Positions 8,434 to 17,312 of a stretch of 39,526 nucleotides of DNA are shown piece after piece. Source of the DNA: an uncultured Bacteroidales bacterium. GTDB lineage: Bacteria; Bacteroidota; Bacteroidia; Bacteroidales; Bacteroidaceae. Within the stretch, counting starts at the first letter, position 1, and each line of letters begins with the position of its first letter. The DNA lies in the NCBI GenBank assembly GCA_937914945.1, contig CALGJF010000022.1, forward strand, positions 1 to 39,526, in the 5' to 3' direction. The notes beneath the pieces are model-generated. The model was not told the origin of the DNA and did not search any database. It worked only from the letters and a program-made list of their open reading frames with translations. The translations under genes and the position numbers were made by a program.

Positions 8434-8781
8434 TTACTTCTTAACCTTATCCACGATAGCTTTGAAAGCTGCGGGATTGTTCATTGCGAGGTCGGCAAGA
8501 ACCTTACGGTTAATCTCGATACCTGCTTTGTGAAGAGCACCCATCAACTGTGAGTAAGAAAGCCCCTCCAAACGAGCGGCAGCGTTGATACGCTGAATCC
8601 ACAATGCACGGAACTCGCGTTTCTTGTTACGACGGTCGCGGAATGCATAAGTAAGACCTTTCTCCCAAGTATTCTTGGCAACGGTCCACACATTTTTTCT
8701 TGCACCAAAGTAACCTCTGGTCAAACCTAAAATTTTCTTTCTTCTTGCTCTTGAAGCAACGTGATTTACTGATCTTGGCAT
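8434..8781 (-). CDS. rplT: 50S ribosomal protein L20
   Basis: A 115-residue, highly basic protein beginning MPRSVNHVASRARRKK, the standard L20 start, with the conserved GYFGARKNVW and RINAAAR segments. It binds 23S rRNA early in 50S assembly. Last gene of the infC-rpmI-rplT unit, 79 bp after rpmI, with a strong terminator behind it. Length is normal. Confidence 0.98.
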   Translation of the reverse strand: MPRSVNHVASRARRKKILGLTRGYFGARKNVWTVAKNTWEKGLTYAFRDRRNKKREFRALWIQRINAAARLEGLSYSQLMGALHKAGIEINRKVLADLAMNNPAAFKAIVDKVKK

Positions 8782-8860
8782 AGTTTTAATTCTTTTGAAT
8801 GTTAGCGCCGTTCAAGTTAACGAGCTTGTTTGCTAATACATTCGGTTAATAATACAATAC

Positions 8861-9058
8861 TTAACGCAATGACAACAATTCCTTAACACTTTTTACATTG
8901 GCAGAATCGAGAGTTGTGAAGTGAACAAGGTTTCTCTTCTGCTTCTTTGTCTTTTTAGTCAAGATGTGACTGTGATAAGCATGTTTTCTTTTAATTTTAC
9001 CTGTTCCGGTAAGAGCGAATCTTTTTTTGGCACCGGAGTTAGTTTTAACTTTTGGCAT
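8861..9058 (-). CDS. rpmI: 50S ribosomal protein L35
   Basis: A 65-residue basic protein starting MPKVKTNSGAKKRFALTGTG, typical of L35, with the KRKHAYHSH segment. Component of the large ribosomal subunit. It sits between infC and rplT in the conserved order. Confidence 0.98.
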   Translation of the reverse strand: MPKVKTNSGAKKRFALTGTGKIKRKHAYHSHILTKKTKKQKRNLVHFTTLDSANVKSVKELLSLR

Positions 9059-9117
9059 TTTATAAAAAATTAATAGTTAATATTTATCGGTAGCGTACTA
9101 TCCAACACTACTCGCTT

Positions 9118-9696
9118 TTATTCTTCTGTTTTAGGAGCCTCGGGTTTCGCGGGCTTCTCTTTCTTGGCAGGAGTGGCCTTCTTGGGCGACACCATTATTG
9201 TCATGCGCTTACCCTCAAGCACAGGCATCATATCAAGCTTGCCATAATCCTCCAGGTCTTTTGCAAAGCGAAGCAACAATATCTCACCTTGCTCTTTGAA
9301 GAGGATTGAGCGACCTTTGAAAAAGACATAAGCCTTAACTTTGTCTCCATCCTGCAAAAAGCTGATGGCGTGTTTCAGCTTGAAATTGTAATCGTGGTCA
9401 TCGGTCTGCGGGCCGAAACGTATCTCCTTGACATCAATTTTCACCTGCTTAGCCTTTTGCTCTTTCTGGCGTTTTTTCAACTGATAGAGAAACTTTGAGT
9501 ACTCAATCAAACGGCATACCGGCGGGTTGGCTGTGGGAGAAATCTCCACCAAATCCAAGCCTTTTTCATCGGCGAGGTCAAGAGCTTTGCTCAAAGGGAG
9601 TACCATAGATTCTACATCATCGCCCACGATACGCACCTCGTTTGCACGAATCTGCTCGTTTATACGATATTGATTCTTAATGTTATCGTTCTTCAT
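9118..9696 (-). CDS. infC: translation initiation factor IF-3
   Basis: A 192-residue factor that binds the 30S subunit and proofreads start-codon selection. The N-domain shows RINEQIRANEVRIVG and the linker KKRQKEQKAKQVKIDVKEIRFGP leads to the C-domain (KDLEDYGKLDMMP..., KRMTIMV). A Lys/Pro/Ala-rich tail (about 172-192) extends past the usual end, as in other Bacteroidota. It starts with ATG here, unlike the AUU used in enterobacteria. A -7 box at 9760-9767 after the thrS terminator indicates its own promoter. Confidence 0.97.
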   Translation of the reverse strand: MKNDNIKNQYRINEQIRANEVRIVGDDVESMVLPLSKALDLADEKGLDLVEISPTANPPVCRLIEYSKFLYQLKKRQKEQKAKQVKIDVKEIRFGPQTDDHDYNFKLKHAISFLQDGDKVKAYVFFKGRSILFKEQGEILLLRFAKDLEDYGKLDMMPVLEGKRMTIMVSPKKATPAKKEKPAKPEAPKTEE

Positions 9697-9759
9697 TAAT
9701 TATGTTTAGGTAAAGTACTTAAAATATTCTCTGTTTTTACATCTGCTGAAAAAACGTCG

Positions 9760-9767
9760 CAAATTTA
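9760..9767 (-). promoter_or_regulatory. -7 box of infC-rpmI-rplT (TAAATTTG)
   Basis: TAnnTTTG match on the minus strand, 63 bp upstream of the infC ATG and downstream of the thrS terminator. Confidence 0.55.
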
Positions 9768-9842
9768 CGACTTATTTGCCACATTACGAAGAGGTTTTGC
9801 TCTTTTTTTACAAAAAAATCGAAAAAATCGGTTTTAAGCGGC

Positions 9843-9882
9843 AAAAAAAGATGAAAATCCAAGCAAAGCCCGGATTTTCATC
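9843..9882 (-). terminator. terminator of thrS
   Basis: An 11-bp perfect stem (GATGAAAATCC at 9850-9860 with its complement at 9872-9882) is followed on the minus strand by seven T residues. It separates thrS from infC transcriptionally. Confidence 0.9.
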
Positions 9883-9889
9883 AAGTTTA

Positions 9890-11857
9890 TCAGTTGGCAG
9901 GAGCCTGCTCCTCCTTGCGTATTGTTCGTGTACGAATCTCCTCGGTAATAGCCGCAACGAAATCGGCAATAGGTTTCACACCCTCATCGCCGGCAAAACG
10001 GCTACGTACTGCAACAGTACCCATCTCCTCCTCTTGTTGACCAAGAACAAGCATATAAGGAATACGGTTATTGCGGGCATCGCGTATTTTATATCCAATC
10101 TTTTCCGAGCGGTTATCGACAGAACAGAGGATTCCGTTCTTTTTGAGTTCGGCAGCAACCTTGTGCGCATAATCGCCATACTTCTCCGAAATGGGAAGAA
10201 CGCGCACTTGTTCGGGACACAACCATGTAGGGAATTTACCCTCATACTTCTCAATGAGCCATGCAAGTGTACGCTCGTAGCAACCCATGCTGGTACGATG
10301 TATAATATAAGGGCGCACCTTCTCGCCGTTCTGGTCTATGTAGAACATATCAAACTGTGCCGCAAGCAGAGCATCCCACTGCACGGTAATCATCGTATCC
10401 TCTTTGCCATATACATTCTTTGCATTGATATCCACTTTGGGACCATAGAATGCGGCACCGCCTGTCTCCTCCACGAAAGGAATATCCAGCTCAACAAGCA
10501 TTTCACGAATATGCTGCTGTGTCTCTTCCCACACCTCGGCCTCGCCGATATACTTTGCACGATTCTCGGGATCCCATTTTGCAAGCACATATGTAACATC
10601 ATCCTGCAAGCCCAGAGTAACCATCACATGCTTTGCAAGAGCAAGACACTTTTTGAACTCCTCCACCATTTGGTCGGGGCGCACAATCAGGTGGCCCTCA
10701 CTTATGGTAAACTGACGCACACGTGTAAGGCCGTGCATCTCGCCGGAGTCCTCGTTGCGGAAAAGTGTAGATGTTTCACTGTAGCGCAGGGGCAGATCGC
10801 GGTAAGAGTGCTGCGTTGCCTTATATACATAGTATTGGAAGGGGCAGGTCATGGGGCGTAGAGCAAATACCTCTTTATCGGTCTCCTCATCGCCAAGCAC
10901 AAACATACCATCTTTGTAGTGGTCCCAATGGCCCGAGATTTTATACAAATCACTCTTTGCCATCAATGGAGTTTTTGTACGGATATATCCCCACTCGTTA
11001 TCCTCCAAATCCTCAATCCAGCGCTGCAAAGTCTGTACTATTTTTGCACCCTTGGGCATGAGCAAAGGCAACCCCTGACCGATAACATCGACCGTGGTAA
11101 AGAGTTCCATTTCGCGACCAATCTTGTTATGGTCGATATTCTTTATATGTTCAAGGTGTGCCAAGTGAGCCTCCAAATCCTCTTTGGTAAAGAAGGCTGT
11201 GCCATATATGCGGGCAAGCGAAGCATTGTTCTTATCGGCACGCCAATATGCAGTAGATGTTGAGAGCAACTTAAAGCCCTTTATAAGCCTTGTGTTCAGC
11301 AAGTGGGGGCCCATGCACAAATCCACGAAATCATCCTGCGAGTATATGGTAATGTCCTCGCCCTCGGGGATTGCATCGATAAGTTCCAATTTGTAAGGCT
11401 CGTTTTTGGCCTTCATTATCTCAATAGCCTCGGCGCGAGATACTGTTTTTCTCTCAATTCGGGGATTGGATTTAATAATCTTCTTCATCTCCTTCTCTAT
11501 GTCGGCCAGGTTCTCTTTGCTGAATGGCGGGCAATCGAAATCATAGAAGAAACCATTCTCTGTTGCGGGACCTATTGTGAGCTTTGCATTGGGGAACAGG
11601 TGTAAAACCGCCTCGGCCATAATATGTGTGGCAGTGTGGCGCAACACATGCAATGCCTCTTTGCTATCAAGCCCCACAAGCTCCACATCGCTGCCATCGG
11701 CAACCACATCGCGCAAATCAATTACTTTACCGTTCAGTTTTGCGGCAACAACACTATTGAGCAGTTTGGGATCAACCGCCGATATAATCTCAATAAGAGA
11801 TTTACCCTCGGCAGCCTGCTCAATTACATCTCCATTGGGAAAAGAAATCTTAATCAT
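9890..11857 (-). CDS. thrS: threonyl-tRNA synthetase
   Basis: A class II aminoacyl-tRNA synthetase of 655 residues (E. coli about 642). The N-terminal TGS domain (about 1-62) is followed by the editing domain with HTATHIMAEA and CMGPHL. The catalytic core carries the zinc-binding RPMTCPFQ, motif 2 (RYSETSTLFRNED) and the TIHRTS-like YIIHRTSMG of motif 3. The anticodon domain contains CPEQVRVLPIS. It has its own promoter and terminator, although the gene order thrS-infC-rpmI-rplT is conserved. The upstream leader is about 110 nt, but no T-box-like element is recognisable. Confidence 0.97.
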   Translation of the reverse strand: MIKISFPNGDVIEQAAEGKSLIEIISAVDPKLLNSVVAAKLNGKVIDLRDVVADGSDVELVGLDSKEALHVLRHTATHIMAEAVLHLFPNAKLTIGPATENGFFYDFDCPPFSKENLADIEKEMKKIIKSNPRIERKTVSRAEAIEIMKAKNEPYKLELIDAIPEGEDITIYSQDDFVDLCMGPHLLNTRLIKGFKLLSTSTAYWRADKNNASLARIYGTAFFTKEDLEAHLAHLEHIKNIDHNKIGREMELFTTVDVIGQGLPLLMPKGAKIVQTLQRWIEDLEDNEWGYIRTKTPLMAKSDLYKISGHWDHYKDGMFVLGDEETDKEVFALRPMTCPFQYYVYKATQHSYRDLPLRYSETSTLFRNEDSGEMHGLTRVRQFTISEGHLIVRPDQMVEEFKKCLALAKHVMVTLGLQDDVTYVLAKWDPENRAKYIGEAEVWEETQQHIREMLVELDIPFVEETGGAAFYGPKVDINAKNVYGKEDTMITVQWDALLAAQFDMFYIDQNGEKVRPYIIHRTSMGCYERTLAWLIEKYEGKFPTWLCPEQVRVLPISEKYGDYAHKVAAELKKNGILCSVDNRSEKIGYKIRDARNNRIPYMLVLGQQEEEMGTVAVRSRFAGDEGVKPIADFVAAITEEIRTRTIRKEEQAPAN

Positions 11858-11970
11858 ATCTATTTAATTTTATTTTAACCAAACAAGCAACTGCACCTTG
11901 CAATTGCAATGCATAGAGGGGAATAGCCTTAAAATCAATTACCGGCAACCCGCCACTATACATATAGATG

Positions 11971-11978
11971 CAAAGATA
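11971..11978 (-). promoter_or_regulatory. -7 box of thrS (TATCTTTG)
   Basis: Consensus match on the minus strand, 114 bp upstream of the ATG, implying a leader of about 105 nt. No regulatory fold was recognised in that leader. Confidence 0.55.
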
Positions 11979-12048
11979 CTAAAAACGGACAAATATCACT
12001 CCATTTATGCACTTTTTTTACGATGTAAAGATTTTTATACAAGAGCAG

Positions 12049-14055
12049 CTACTCCCTATCCTCTTTGTAGCGCTTTATGGCATTGTATGCCGAATAAATA
12101 CCCAACTCCCCCGCCTTGCTCAAATCGGCCACGCCTGCGTCGGTATTTCCCATATAAAGATAGGCAAGCCCGCGATTAAAATATGCCTCGGCAAATTGCG
12201 GGTTTATCTTTATAGCCGCCGAATAATCAACCACAGCACCCTTGAAATCGCTCAACTCCATAAGCAGATTGGCGCGGTTGAAAAAACCATACTCAAAATC
12301 GGGCACAAGCTCCACCACCTTGTCCAAATCCCCTTTTATGAGCATATAATTCATATTTGGCACAGCCGACTCGCGCTTCACCGCCACCCCGGCACTGTTA
12401 TCATTCATGCGATTCAGTTTTTCACTCTCCAACAGTTTGTAACGCACAACGGCACGGGTAAAATAGACGAGCCACAAATCGCCTTCGAGCAAAAATGCCG
12501 CATCAAGGTCGTCTATGGCAGCATCGAGGTCCTGCACCAAATAATAGTCGAGAGCACGCGACAAGCGGTAATATAGATTGTCGGGATTGTCGGATATTGA
12601 TTTTGACAGATTGTTGATATTTGTGAAATGCCTCTCCACCTCGTGTGCCGCCAACGCTCTTTCGCTGTTGGTTACAATAAGATTATATGAGAAACGATTC
12701 TGCCTGTTCATATCCTCCAAAGGCTTGTAATAAGCAGTGGCACGCAACTCCTCCTCTCCCTTGTAATAGGTAAACACAAACATAGGCTCGGGCTCCACGG
12801 GGAGGTTTCTGTTCTGCACCTTGCCACGATACTCCGTGGCATAATTTTCGCTATACCCCTCATCGGCAACCATCATTTTGTTATAATTCCTCACATTGCG
12901 GTCGCTCCTTTTGCGTGTTTTGTCCTCTTTGGCTGTAAGCGGCGTCTTCATCTGTCCCGTTTGAGAAGCAGTCATACGCTCCAGCAGCCACGCCTCATCG
13001 GCTGTAGCACCCTTTACATCGCCCACCTTCCTGCGTGCAGCGGCACGACACTGATAACCATATTCAAAATCGGGATAATCGACAAGCACGCGGCTGTAAT
13101 CCTCAATGGCACCACGCAAATCGCCTATCTGGTCGCGCAATAAGGCACGATTAAAGCGCGCCATGGTATTGTCGGGGTCAATACCCAGCACAAAATCAAA
13201 ATCCTCTATTGCACGGTTGTCATCACCAAGCTGCATGCGCAGCAAGCCTCTGTTATAGTGGCCGATAAAATCGGCAGGCTCAATGTAAAGTGCCATGTCG
13301 TAATCTTCCATGGCCCCGTTCAGATTGTTCATGTGATAACGCACAAGAGCACGATTCAGATAACTGCTTGCACGCCCGGGCATAAGCTCTATTGCAGTGT
13401 TCAGATTCTCCTCGGCAACATCATATCGCTCATATTCGGCATTGACTATTGCCCGCATCTCATACACATCGCACGAGTAGGCATCGCTCTTCACCGCCTC
13501 GTCGGCCATACGGAAAGCGGCCACGCTATCGCTTAGTTTTAACGATATTTGCGCTCTCATAAGGTATGCAGTGGTATATCGCGGTGCAAAGAGCAATAGA
13601 GAATCCACCACCTCGGCAGCCCTCTCCCATTGCTCACCCTGCACAGCCGTTGCCGCAAGATTCTGCCACAGTATAGGGTTCTGCGGATCGTATTTTATAG
13701 CCATCAGGAAATCGGCAGTGGCAGCATCGAGGCTGTCGCTCTTGGCACGACACATACCACGCAGTTGGTAACTGCGCGACACATAAGGATTTTTCTCTAT
13801 CGCCTTGTCAAGGTCGAGTTCGGCCCCTTTGTAATCATCGAGATAGAATTTTGCCAGGCCGCGAAAGAAATAGGGCTCGTGGAGATACGGTTTAGACTCC
13901 ACCACCTTGTTAAAATATTGAATAGAAAGGACATAATCCTCAAAATAGAGCGCGTTACGCCCTATCTCCATTATACGCTCTGTATTCAACTGCGCGCGGC
14001 AGGCAGGCAGCCACAAGAGCGTTAAAAGGAGGATTAGTGCCCCGCGATGCATCAT
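12049..14055 (-). CDS. exported tetratricopeptide-repeat protein
   Basis: A 668-residue protein with an N-terminal export signal (MMHRGALILLLTLLWLPAC). The Cys could be lipidated (LPAC), though Pro at -2 is atypical; signal peptidase I cleavage after the following RAQ is the alternative. About nine TPRs fill residues 25-350 (recurring FxRGLAKFYLDDYKGAELDLDKAI-type units). A linker containing a Tyr/Arg-rich segment follows (about 370-460), then further TPRs to the C-terminus. It is likely a scaffold at the cell envelope; no enzymatic motif is seen. Its start overlaps the def stop by 4 bp (ATGA), so it is co-translated with peptide deformylase. Confidence 0.85.
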   Translation of the reverse strand: MMHRGALILLLTLLWLPACRAQLNTERIMEIGRNALYFEDYVLSIQYFNKVVESKPYLHEPYFFRGLAKFYLDDYKGAELDLDKAIEKNPYVSRSYQLRGMCRAKSDSLDAATADFLMAIKYDPQNPILWQNLAATAVQGEQWERAAEVVDSLLLFAPRYTTAYLMRAQISLKLSDSVAAFRMADEAVKSDAYSCDVYEMRAIVNAEYERYDVAEENLNTAIELMPGRASSYLNRALVRYHMNNLNGAMEDYDMALYIEPADFIGHYNRGLLRMQLGDDNRAIEDFDFVLGIDPDNTMARFNRALLRDQIGDLRGAIEDYSRVLVDYPDFEYGYQCRAAARRKVGDVKGATADEAWLLERMTASQTGQMKTPLTAKEDKTRKRSDRNVRNYNKMMVADEGYSENYATEYRGKVQNRNLPVEPEPMFVFTYYKGEEELRATAYYKPLEDMNRQNRFSYNLIVTNSERALAAHEVERHFTNINNLSKSISDNPDNLYYRLSRALDYYLVQDLDAAIDDLDAAFLLEGDLWLVYFTRAVVRYKLLESEKLNRMNDNSAGVAVKRESAVPNMNYMLIKGDLDKVVELVPDFEYGFFNRANLLMELSDFKGAVVDYSAAIKINPQFAEAYFNRGLAYLYMGNTDAGVADLSKAGELGIYSAYNAIKRYKEDRE

Positions 14056-14609
14056 TTAAGCACTCTCTTTGTTTTATACGCACAACGCGCATTGCCCTTG
14101 AGCAGATTCATAAGCCCCTTTTTGTTCATCTGGCGACGCAGAGGGGTGAGCCTATCTACAAACACCTTGCCCTCCAAATGGTCAAACTCATGCTGCATCA
14201 CGCGCGCGAGGTAACCCTCTACCCACTCGTCGTGCTCCACAAAGTTCTCATCGAGATACCGCACATGAACACGCGACGGGCGAGTAACCTTCTCGTGAAT
14301 ACCGGGCACGCTCAAGCAACCCTCTTCCATGGAATCGGTCTCGGCCGACCCTTCTATAACATGCGCATTTATAAATACCTTGCGAAAATCCTTGAACTCG
14401 GGAAAATCCTCCGACAGCACATCGAGATCAATAACCACCAAGCGGATAGGCAGGCCTATCTGCGGGGCGGCAAGGCCGATACCCTCGGCATTATGCATTG
14501 TTTCAAACATATTCTCAATGAGAGCGTTTAGCTCGGGGTAGTCGGGGGTAATATCCTCGGCAACCTTTCTCAGCACGGCTTGACCGTAAAGATAAATAGG
14601 TAGTATCAT
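14052..14609 (-). CDS. def: peptide deformylase
   Basis: An iron/zinc hydrolase removing the N-terminal formyl group from nascent proteins (185 residues). All three motifs are present: GIGLAAPQ (43-50), EGCLSVP with metal ligand C98, and QHEFDHLEG with ligands H140 and H144 and catalytic E141. The middle gene of a ruvX-def-TPR unit: 24 bp after ruvX and overlapping the TPR gene by 4 bp. Confidence 0.97.
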   Translation of the reverse strand: MILPIYLYGQAVLRKVAEDITPDYPELNALIENMFETMHNAEGIGLAAPQIGLPIRLVVIDLDVLSEDFPEFKDFRKVFINAHVIEGSAETDSMEEGCLSVPGIHEKVTRPSRVHVRYLDENFVEHDEWVEGYLARVMQHEFDHLEGKVFVDRLTPLRRQMNKKGLMNLLKGNARCAYKTKRVLK

Positions 14610-14633
14610 CTTATTTTATTATGTATTATCTTA

Positions 14634-15056
14634 TCATTTACACATTCTGCGGCTCTCCATATACGATTGCAGAATGATTGTGGCGCTTACTTCATCGACA
14701 AGTGCCTTGTCGCGACGCGCCATTTTCCCTATACCCGATGCCAGGATAGCCTGGTGTGCCAGCACCGATGTAAACCTCTCATCGTAATACTCCACAGGGA
14801 TAGAAGGCAACAATTTGCGCAAGCGGTTCACAAAGGGCGTTATACGCCCCATGTTTTCCGACGGTTGGTTATTCATCTGCTTGGGTAACCCCACAACAAT
14901 CCTCTCCACCGGCTCGCGTTCCACATACGACAGTATGAATTTTTCAAGCTCCACGGTGGCAACGGTTGTAAGCCCGTTGGCTATCAATTGCAACTCATCG
15001 GTAACAGCTATACCCGTGCGCTTTTTCCCATAATCGATTGCTAAAATTCTTGCCAT
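14634..15056 (-). CDS. ruvX: putative pre-16S rRNA nuclease / RuvX-type resolvase (YqgF family)
   Basis: A small RNase H-fold nuclease of 140 residues. The start at 15056 gives MARILAIDYGKKRTGIAVTD, the canonical beginning with catalytic Asp8; the upstream ATG at 15089 would precede the promoter. IVVGLPKQMNNQPSE, the YYDERFTS segment and DEVSATIILQSYM follow. The family processes 16S rRNA ends and was earlier described as a Holliday-junction resolvase. The -7 box ends only 4 bp before the ATG, so the mRNA may be leaderless. First gene of the ruvX-def-TPR unit. Confidence 0.9.
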   Translation of the reverse strand: MARILAIDYGKKRTGIAVTDELQLIANGLTTVATVELEKFILSYVEREPVERIVVGLPKQMNNQPSENMGRITPFVNRLRKLLPSIPVEYYDERFTSVLAHQAILASGIGKMARRDKALVDEVSATIILQSYMESRRMCK

Positions 15057-15060
15057 GATG

Positions 15061-15068
15061 CAAAGGTA
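15061..15068 (-). promoter_or_regulatory. -7 box of ruvX (TACCTTTG), abutting the start codon
   Basis: Consensus match on the minus strand. Only 4 bp separate it from the ruvX ATG, so a normal start point would fall at or inside the start codon. Confidence 0.5.
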
Positions 15069-15121
15069 ACCAAAATGCCCGAAAGCCACACCCGCACAAA
15101 GAAAAAAAATGCTTTATTAAC

Positions 15122-15160
15122 AATATTTGCGACTTGCCGCAAGAACAAGTCGCAAATATT
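15122..15160 (-). terminator. terminator of the SPOR-mutarotase unit
   Basis: A 15-bp perfect inverted repeat (15122-15136/15146-15160) 8 bp beyond the mutarotase stop. An A/T-rich tail with a run of eight T follows about 12 bp later on the minus strand. Confidence 0.6.
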
Positions 15161-15167
15161 ATTAATT

Positions 15168-15551
15168 TTAATACAAATGGAATATACGCTCCATAAGCCG
15201 CCACTTTTCATCGGAGGAACAGCCGGGAGGCGCCTGCTGGAATTCCGACATATAATCCTCCCATTCCTGCTGGCGAGGCAGTGTTGCCAAGCGCGCCATA
15301 GCCACTTCCCAATCAAAATCCAATGGAGTCTCTACTATCATAAACAAACGATTATCAAGCAGATAAATCTCCATTTCGAGAATACCCACCTCGCGTATCC
15401 CATCTAAAATCTCCTGCCATGCCTCACCCTCGCTGTGGCGACGGCGATACTCGGCAATGAGTTCGGGATTATCTTTAAGGTCGAGTGTCTGGCAATAACG
15501 CTTTACAGCTCCATTATACTCCTTTACCCTGTAACCAAAAACAGGCTCCAT
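15168..15551 (-). CDS. L-rhamnose/L-fucose mutarotase family protein (DUF718)
   Basis: A 127-residue protein of the RhaM-like ferredoxin-fold family, which interconverts the alpha and beta anomers of 6-deoxyhexoses. It shows KRYCQTLDLKDNPELIAEY, the conserved YRRRH with the candidate catalytic His, and LEMEIYLLDNRLFMIVET. The Bacteroidota form has a C-terminal EKWRLMERIFHL tail, seen here. About 15 N-terminal residues precede the conserved region. It starts 5 bp after the SPOR lipoprotein stop, so the two are co-transcribed; no fucose or rhamnose catabolic genes are adjacent, and the exact sugar cannot be decided. Confidence 0.85.
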   Translation of the reverse strand: MEPVFGYRVKEYNGAVKRYCQTLDLKDNPELIAEYRRRHSEGEAWQEILDGIREVGILEMEIYLLDNRLFMIVETPLDFDWEVAMARLATLPRQQEWEDYMSEFQQAPPGCSSDEKWRLMERIFHLY

Positions 15552-15556
15552 AGTAA

Positions 15557-16057
15557 TTACTTGTTATAGAGCAACCAAGCCTTCTGGAAATCGGCATTGT
15601 CAGGGTTGTTCGCCTTGAACTGCTCGCGATACTCGGCAGCCTGTTGCTTGCTATCGAAAGAGCCACATACAACACGATACATGCCTGTCTCGGGGTTCTG
15701 TACTATAATTGCATTGTAACCCTGAGCCACAAGACCTGCCTTCACAGACTCTGCACCCTCTTTGCGACCATAGCTGCCACACACAACACTGAAATCCTTC
15801 AAAGAGCCCTCGGCACCCGATGCAAGAACAACCTTCTCTGTGCGATATGATGTATCCAAAGAGGTCGCGGCACTTGATGTTGTTGTAGATACCACAGGAG
15901 CAATTTCAATAGGCTCGCTGGACTGTCCCTGCCCCTCGGCAAGCTCGCGCTGCTGAGCCTGGTCGTATGCTTTCTTATACTCCGACTTTGTAGTTTTACA
16001 AGATGTAAACGCCATCACTGAACAAAAGGCCAAGCCCAAAACAAATAGTTTTTTCAT
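15557..16057 (-). CDS. SPOR-domain lipoprotein
   Basis: A 166-residue envelope protein. A lipoprotein signal (MKKLFVLGLAFCSVMAFTSC, Cys20) is followed by a charged and Ser/Thr-rich linker (about 22-85) and a C-terminal SPOR domain (about 88-160; SVVCGSYGRKEGAESVKAGL and YRVVCGSFDSKQQAAEY). SPOR domains bind denuded peptidoglycan glycan at division sites, so a septal or cell-wall location is likely. First gene of a two-gene unit with the mutarotase, from a -7 box at 16151-16158. Confidence 0.88.
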   Translation of the reverse strand: MKKLFVLGLAFCSVMAFTSCKTTKSEYKKAYDQAQQRELAEGQGQSSEPIEIAPVVSTTTSSAATSLDTSYRTEKVVLASGAEGSLKDFSVVCGSYGRKEGAESVKAGLVAQGYNAIIVQNPETGMYRVVCGSFDSKQQAAEYREQFKANNPDNADFQKAWLLYNK

Positions 16058-16150
16058 TTTCTTCTTATTATTTCGTTAATATTTATAATTTACTTAAAAG
16101 AATGCCGCCATATCAAAAACAAGCTGCAACCATACAAACATTTGCAAATG

Positions 16151-16158
16151 CAAAGATA
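16151..16158 (-). promoter_or_regulatory. -7 box of the SPOR lipoprotein unit (TATCTTTG)
   Basis: Consensus match on the minus strand, 93 bp upstream of the ATG. Confidence 0.55.
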
Positions 16159-16218
16159 GATACAAAGCCCCACAAGGGCAATTAAAGAGGCAACAAAAAA
16201 TCATTGCCCATGCCGAAA

Positions 16219-17142
16219 CTACTCTTCTACGTAGGTAATCTTCGTTTCGCGCCCGTCAGGGTCGGTATATTTCACAGGAAATCCCTCACTGTCAAGTACC
16301 CATGACGATGATGCCGACCAACCATCGGGAACAGGGGCCTTACACAAAGGCAGATTCTCGCTACCCGAGCCAAAGAAACCAAATGCGGCAAGCTGGTATG
16401 TAGCATAGGGCCAAGAGGATAGAGCATTTATATAACGCTCATTCTCCCAATATCCAAGATAGGCCGAGAAGTCGAAATTTGTTTTGTTTCTATAGCCGGT
16501 ATATGCATACGTGCCCTGCTTAACGCTTATGGAATCGTCTCCGTGTCTATCATACCCGGTAAATTTATGACCATTCACATTACCACTTGCATCGCGCAGA
16601 ATATCAAACAGATACCCACCTTCAAAGGCAACACTTTTGAGCGAAGCAAGATTATACACACACTCAAAGCCCACACCCTGGCTCACAGAATAACTCTCTA
16701 TATAACCATAATCGTTCAACACACCGGCATCTATATTAGATTCCGATTTATCCCAAGCAGAATAGGTGGGAAACTGCCAACTCTCGGTGTATGCAATCTG
16801 CAGATATTCGCCCTTATAATAATACTTTGCATTTGAGGTAATATTGCACGGGCGGAAATATAGTTGCCCCGTAGGAGATTGCGAATAAAGATGGTGATGC
16901 TTTATTTCGGAATTTACCTCTTTAATTCTCCCCTGCTTATCATAAGTAAAATTATGTTTCCACGAATACTCCCTGCCATCGAGCACATTTGTAGTGTGGA
17001 GCGATGCCACCTTACGCCTACCCAACACAGGCTCATAATTTGAAACTGCAGAATCGGCATCATACACCTCGCTATCATCGCTGCAAGCTGTAAAAGCGAA
17101 GCCCGCTGCCAACATCAAAAACCAGAATATCTTCTTCATCAT
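16219..17142 (-). CDS. lipoprotein of unknown function
   Basis: A 307-residue protein with a lipoprotein signal (MMKKIFWFLMLAAGFAFTAC, Cys20) and an Asp/Ser-rich spacer after the Cys. The mature part is rich in Tyr, Trp and Gly and contains short YD-type strands (FTYDKQGRIKE near residue 66; PVKYTDPDGRETKITY at the C-terminus), suggesting a beta-rich fold like the Bacteroidota DUF4595-type lipoproteins. I do not recognise it firmly. It is a single gene with a -7 box (TATCTTCG) at 17170-17177. Confidence 0.75.
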   Translation of the reverse strand: MMKKIFWFLMLAAGFAFTACSDDSEVYDADSAVSNYEPVLGRRKVASLHTTNVLDGREYSWKHNFTYDKQGRIKEVNSEIKHHHLYSQSPTGQLYFRPCNITSNAKYYYKGEYLQIAYTESWQFPTYSAWDKSESNIDAGVLNDYGYIESYSVSQGVGFECVYNLASLKSVAFEGGYLFDILRDASGNVNGHKFTGYDRHGDDSISVKQGTYAYTGYRNKTNFDFSAYLGYWENERYINALSSWPYATYQLAAFGFFGSGSENLPLCKAPVPDGWSASSSWVLDSEGFPVKYTDPDGRETKITYVEE

Positions 17143-17169
17143 TCAAAAAAATTTCGTTATAACCAAGCG

Positions 17170-17177
17170 CGAAGATA
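17170..17177 (-). promoter_or_regulatory. -7 box of the unknown lipoprotein gene (TATCTTCG)
   Basis: TAnnTTCG variant on the minus strand, 27 bp upstream of the ATG. Confidence 0.5.
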
Positions 17178-17312
17178 GCTTTTTTAATCCACACTATCCT
17201 TAAAAAAATATTTTTTATCAATCATTAACTATAAAAAAAAGAAAAACCACAGTACGAGCAACCCCACATAGGCAGAATTTGTTATAAAAGACGAACAAAT
17301 ACACCCAATTAT

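Noticed and set aside
11858..11970. Possible T-box or other riboswitch in the thrS leader
   Set aside because: No T-box sequence, specifier stem or terminator/antiterminator pair was recognised.
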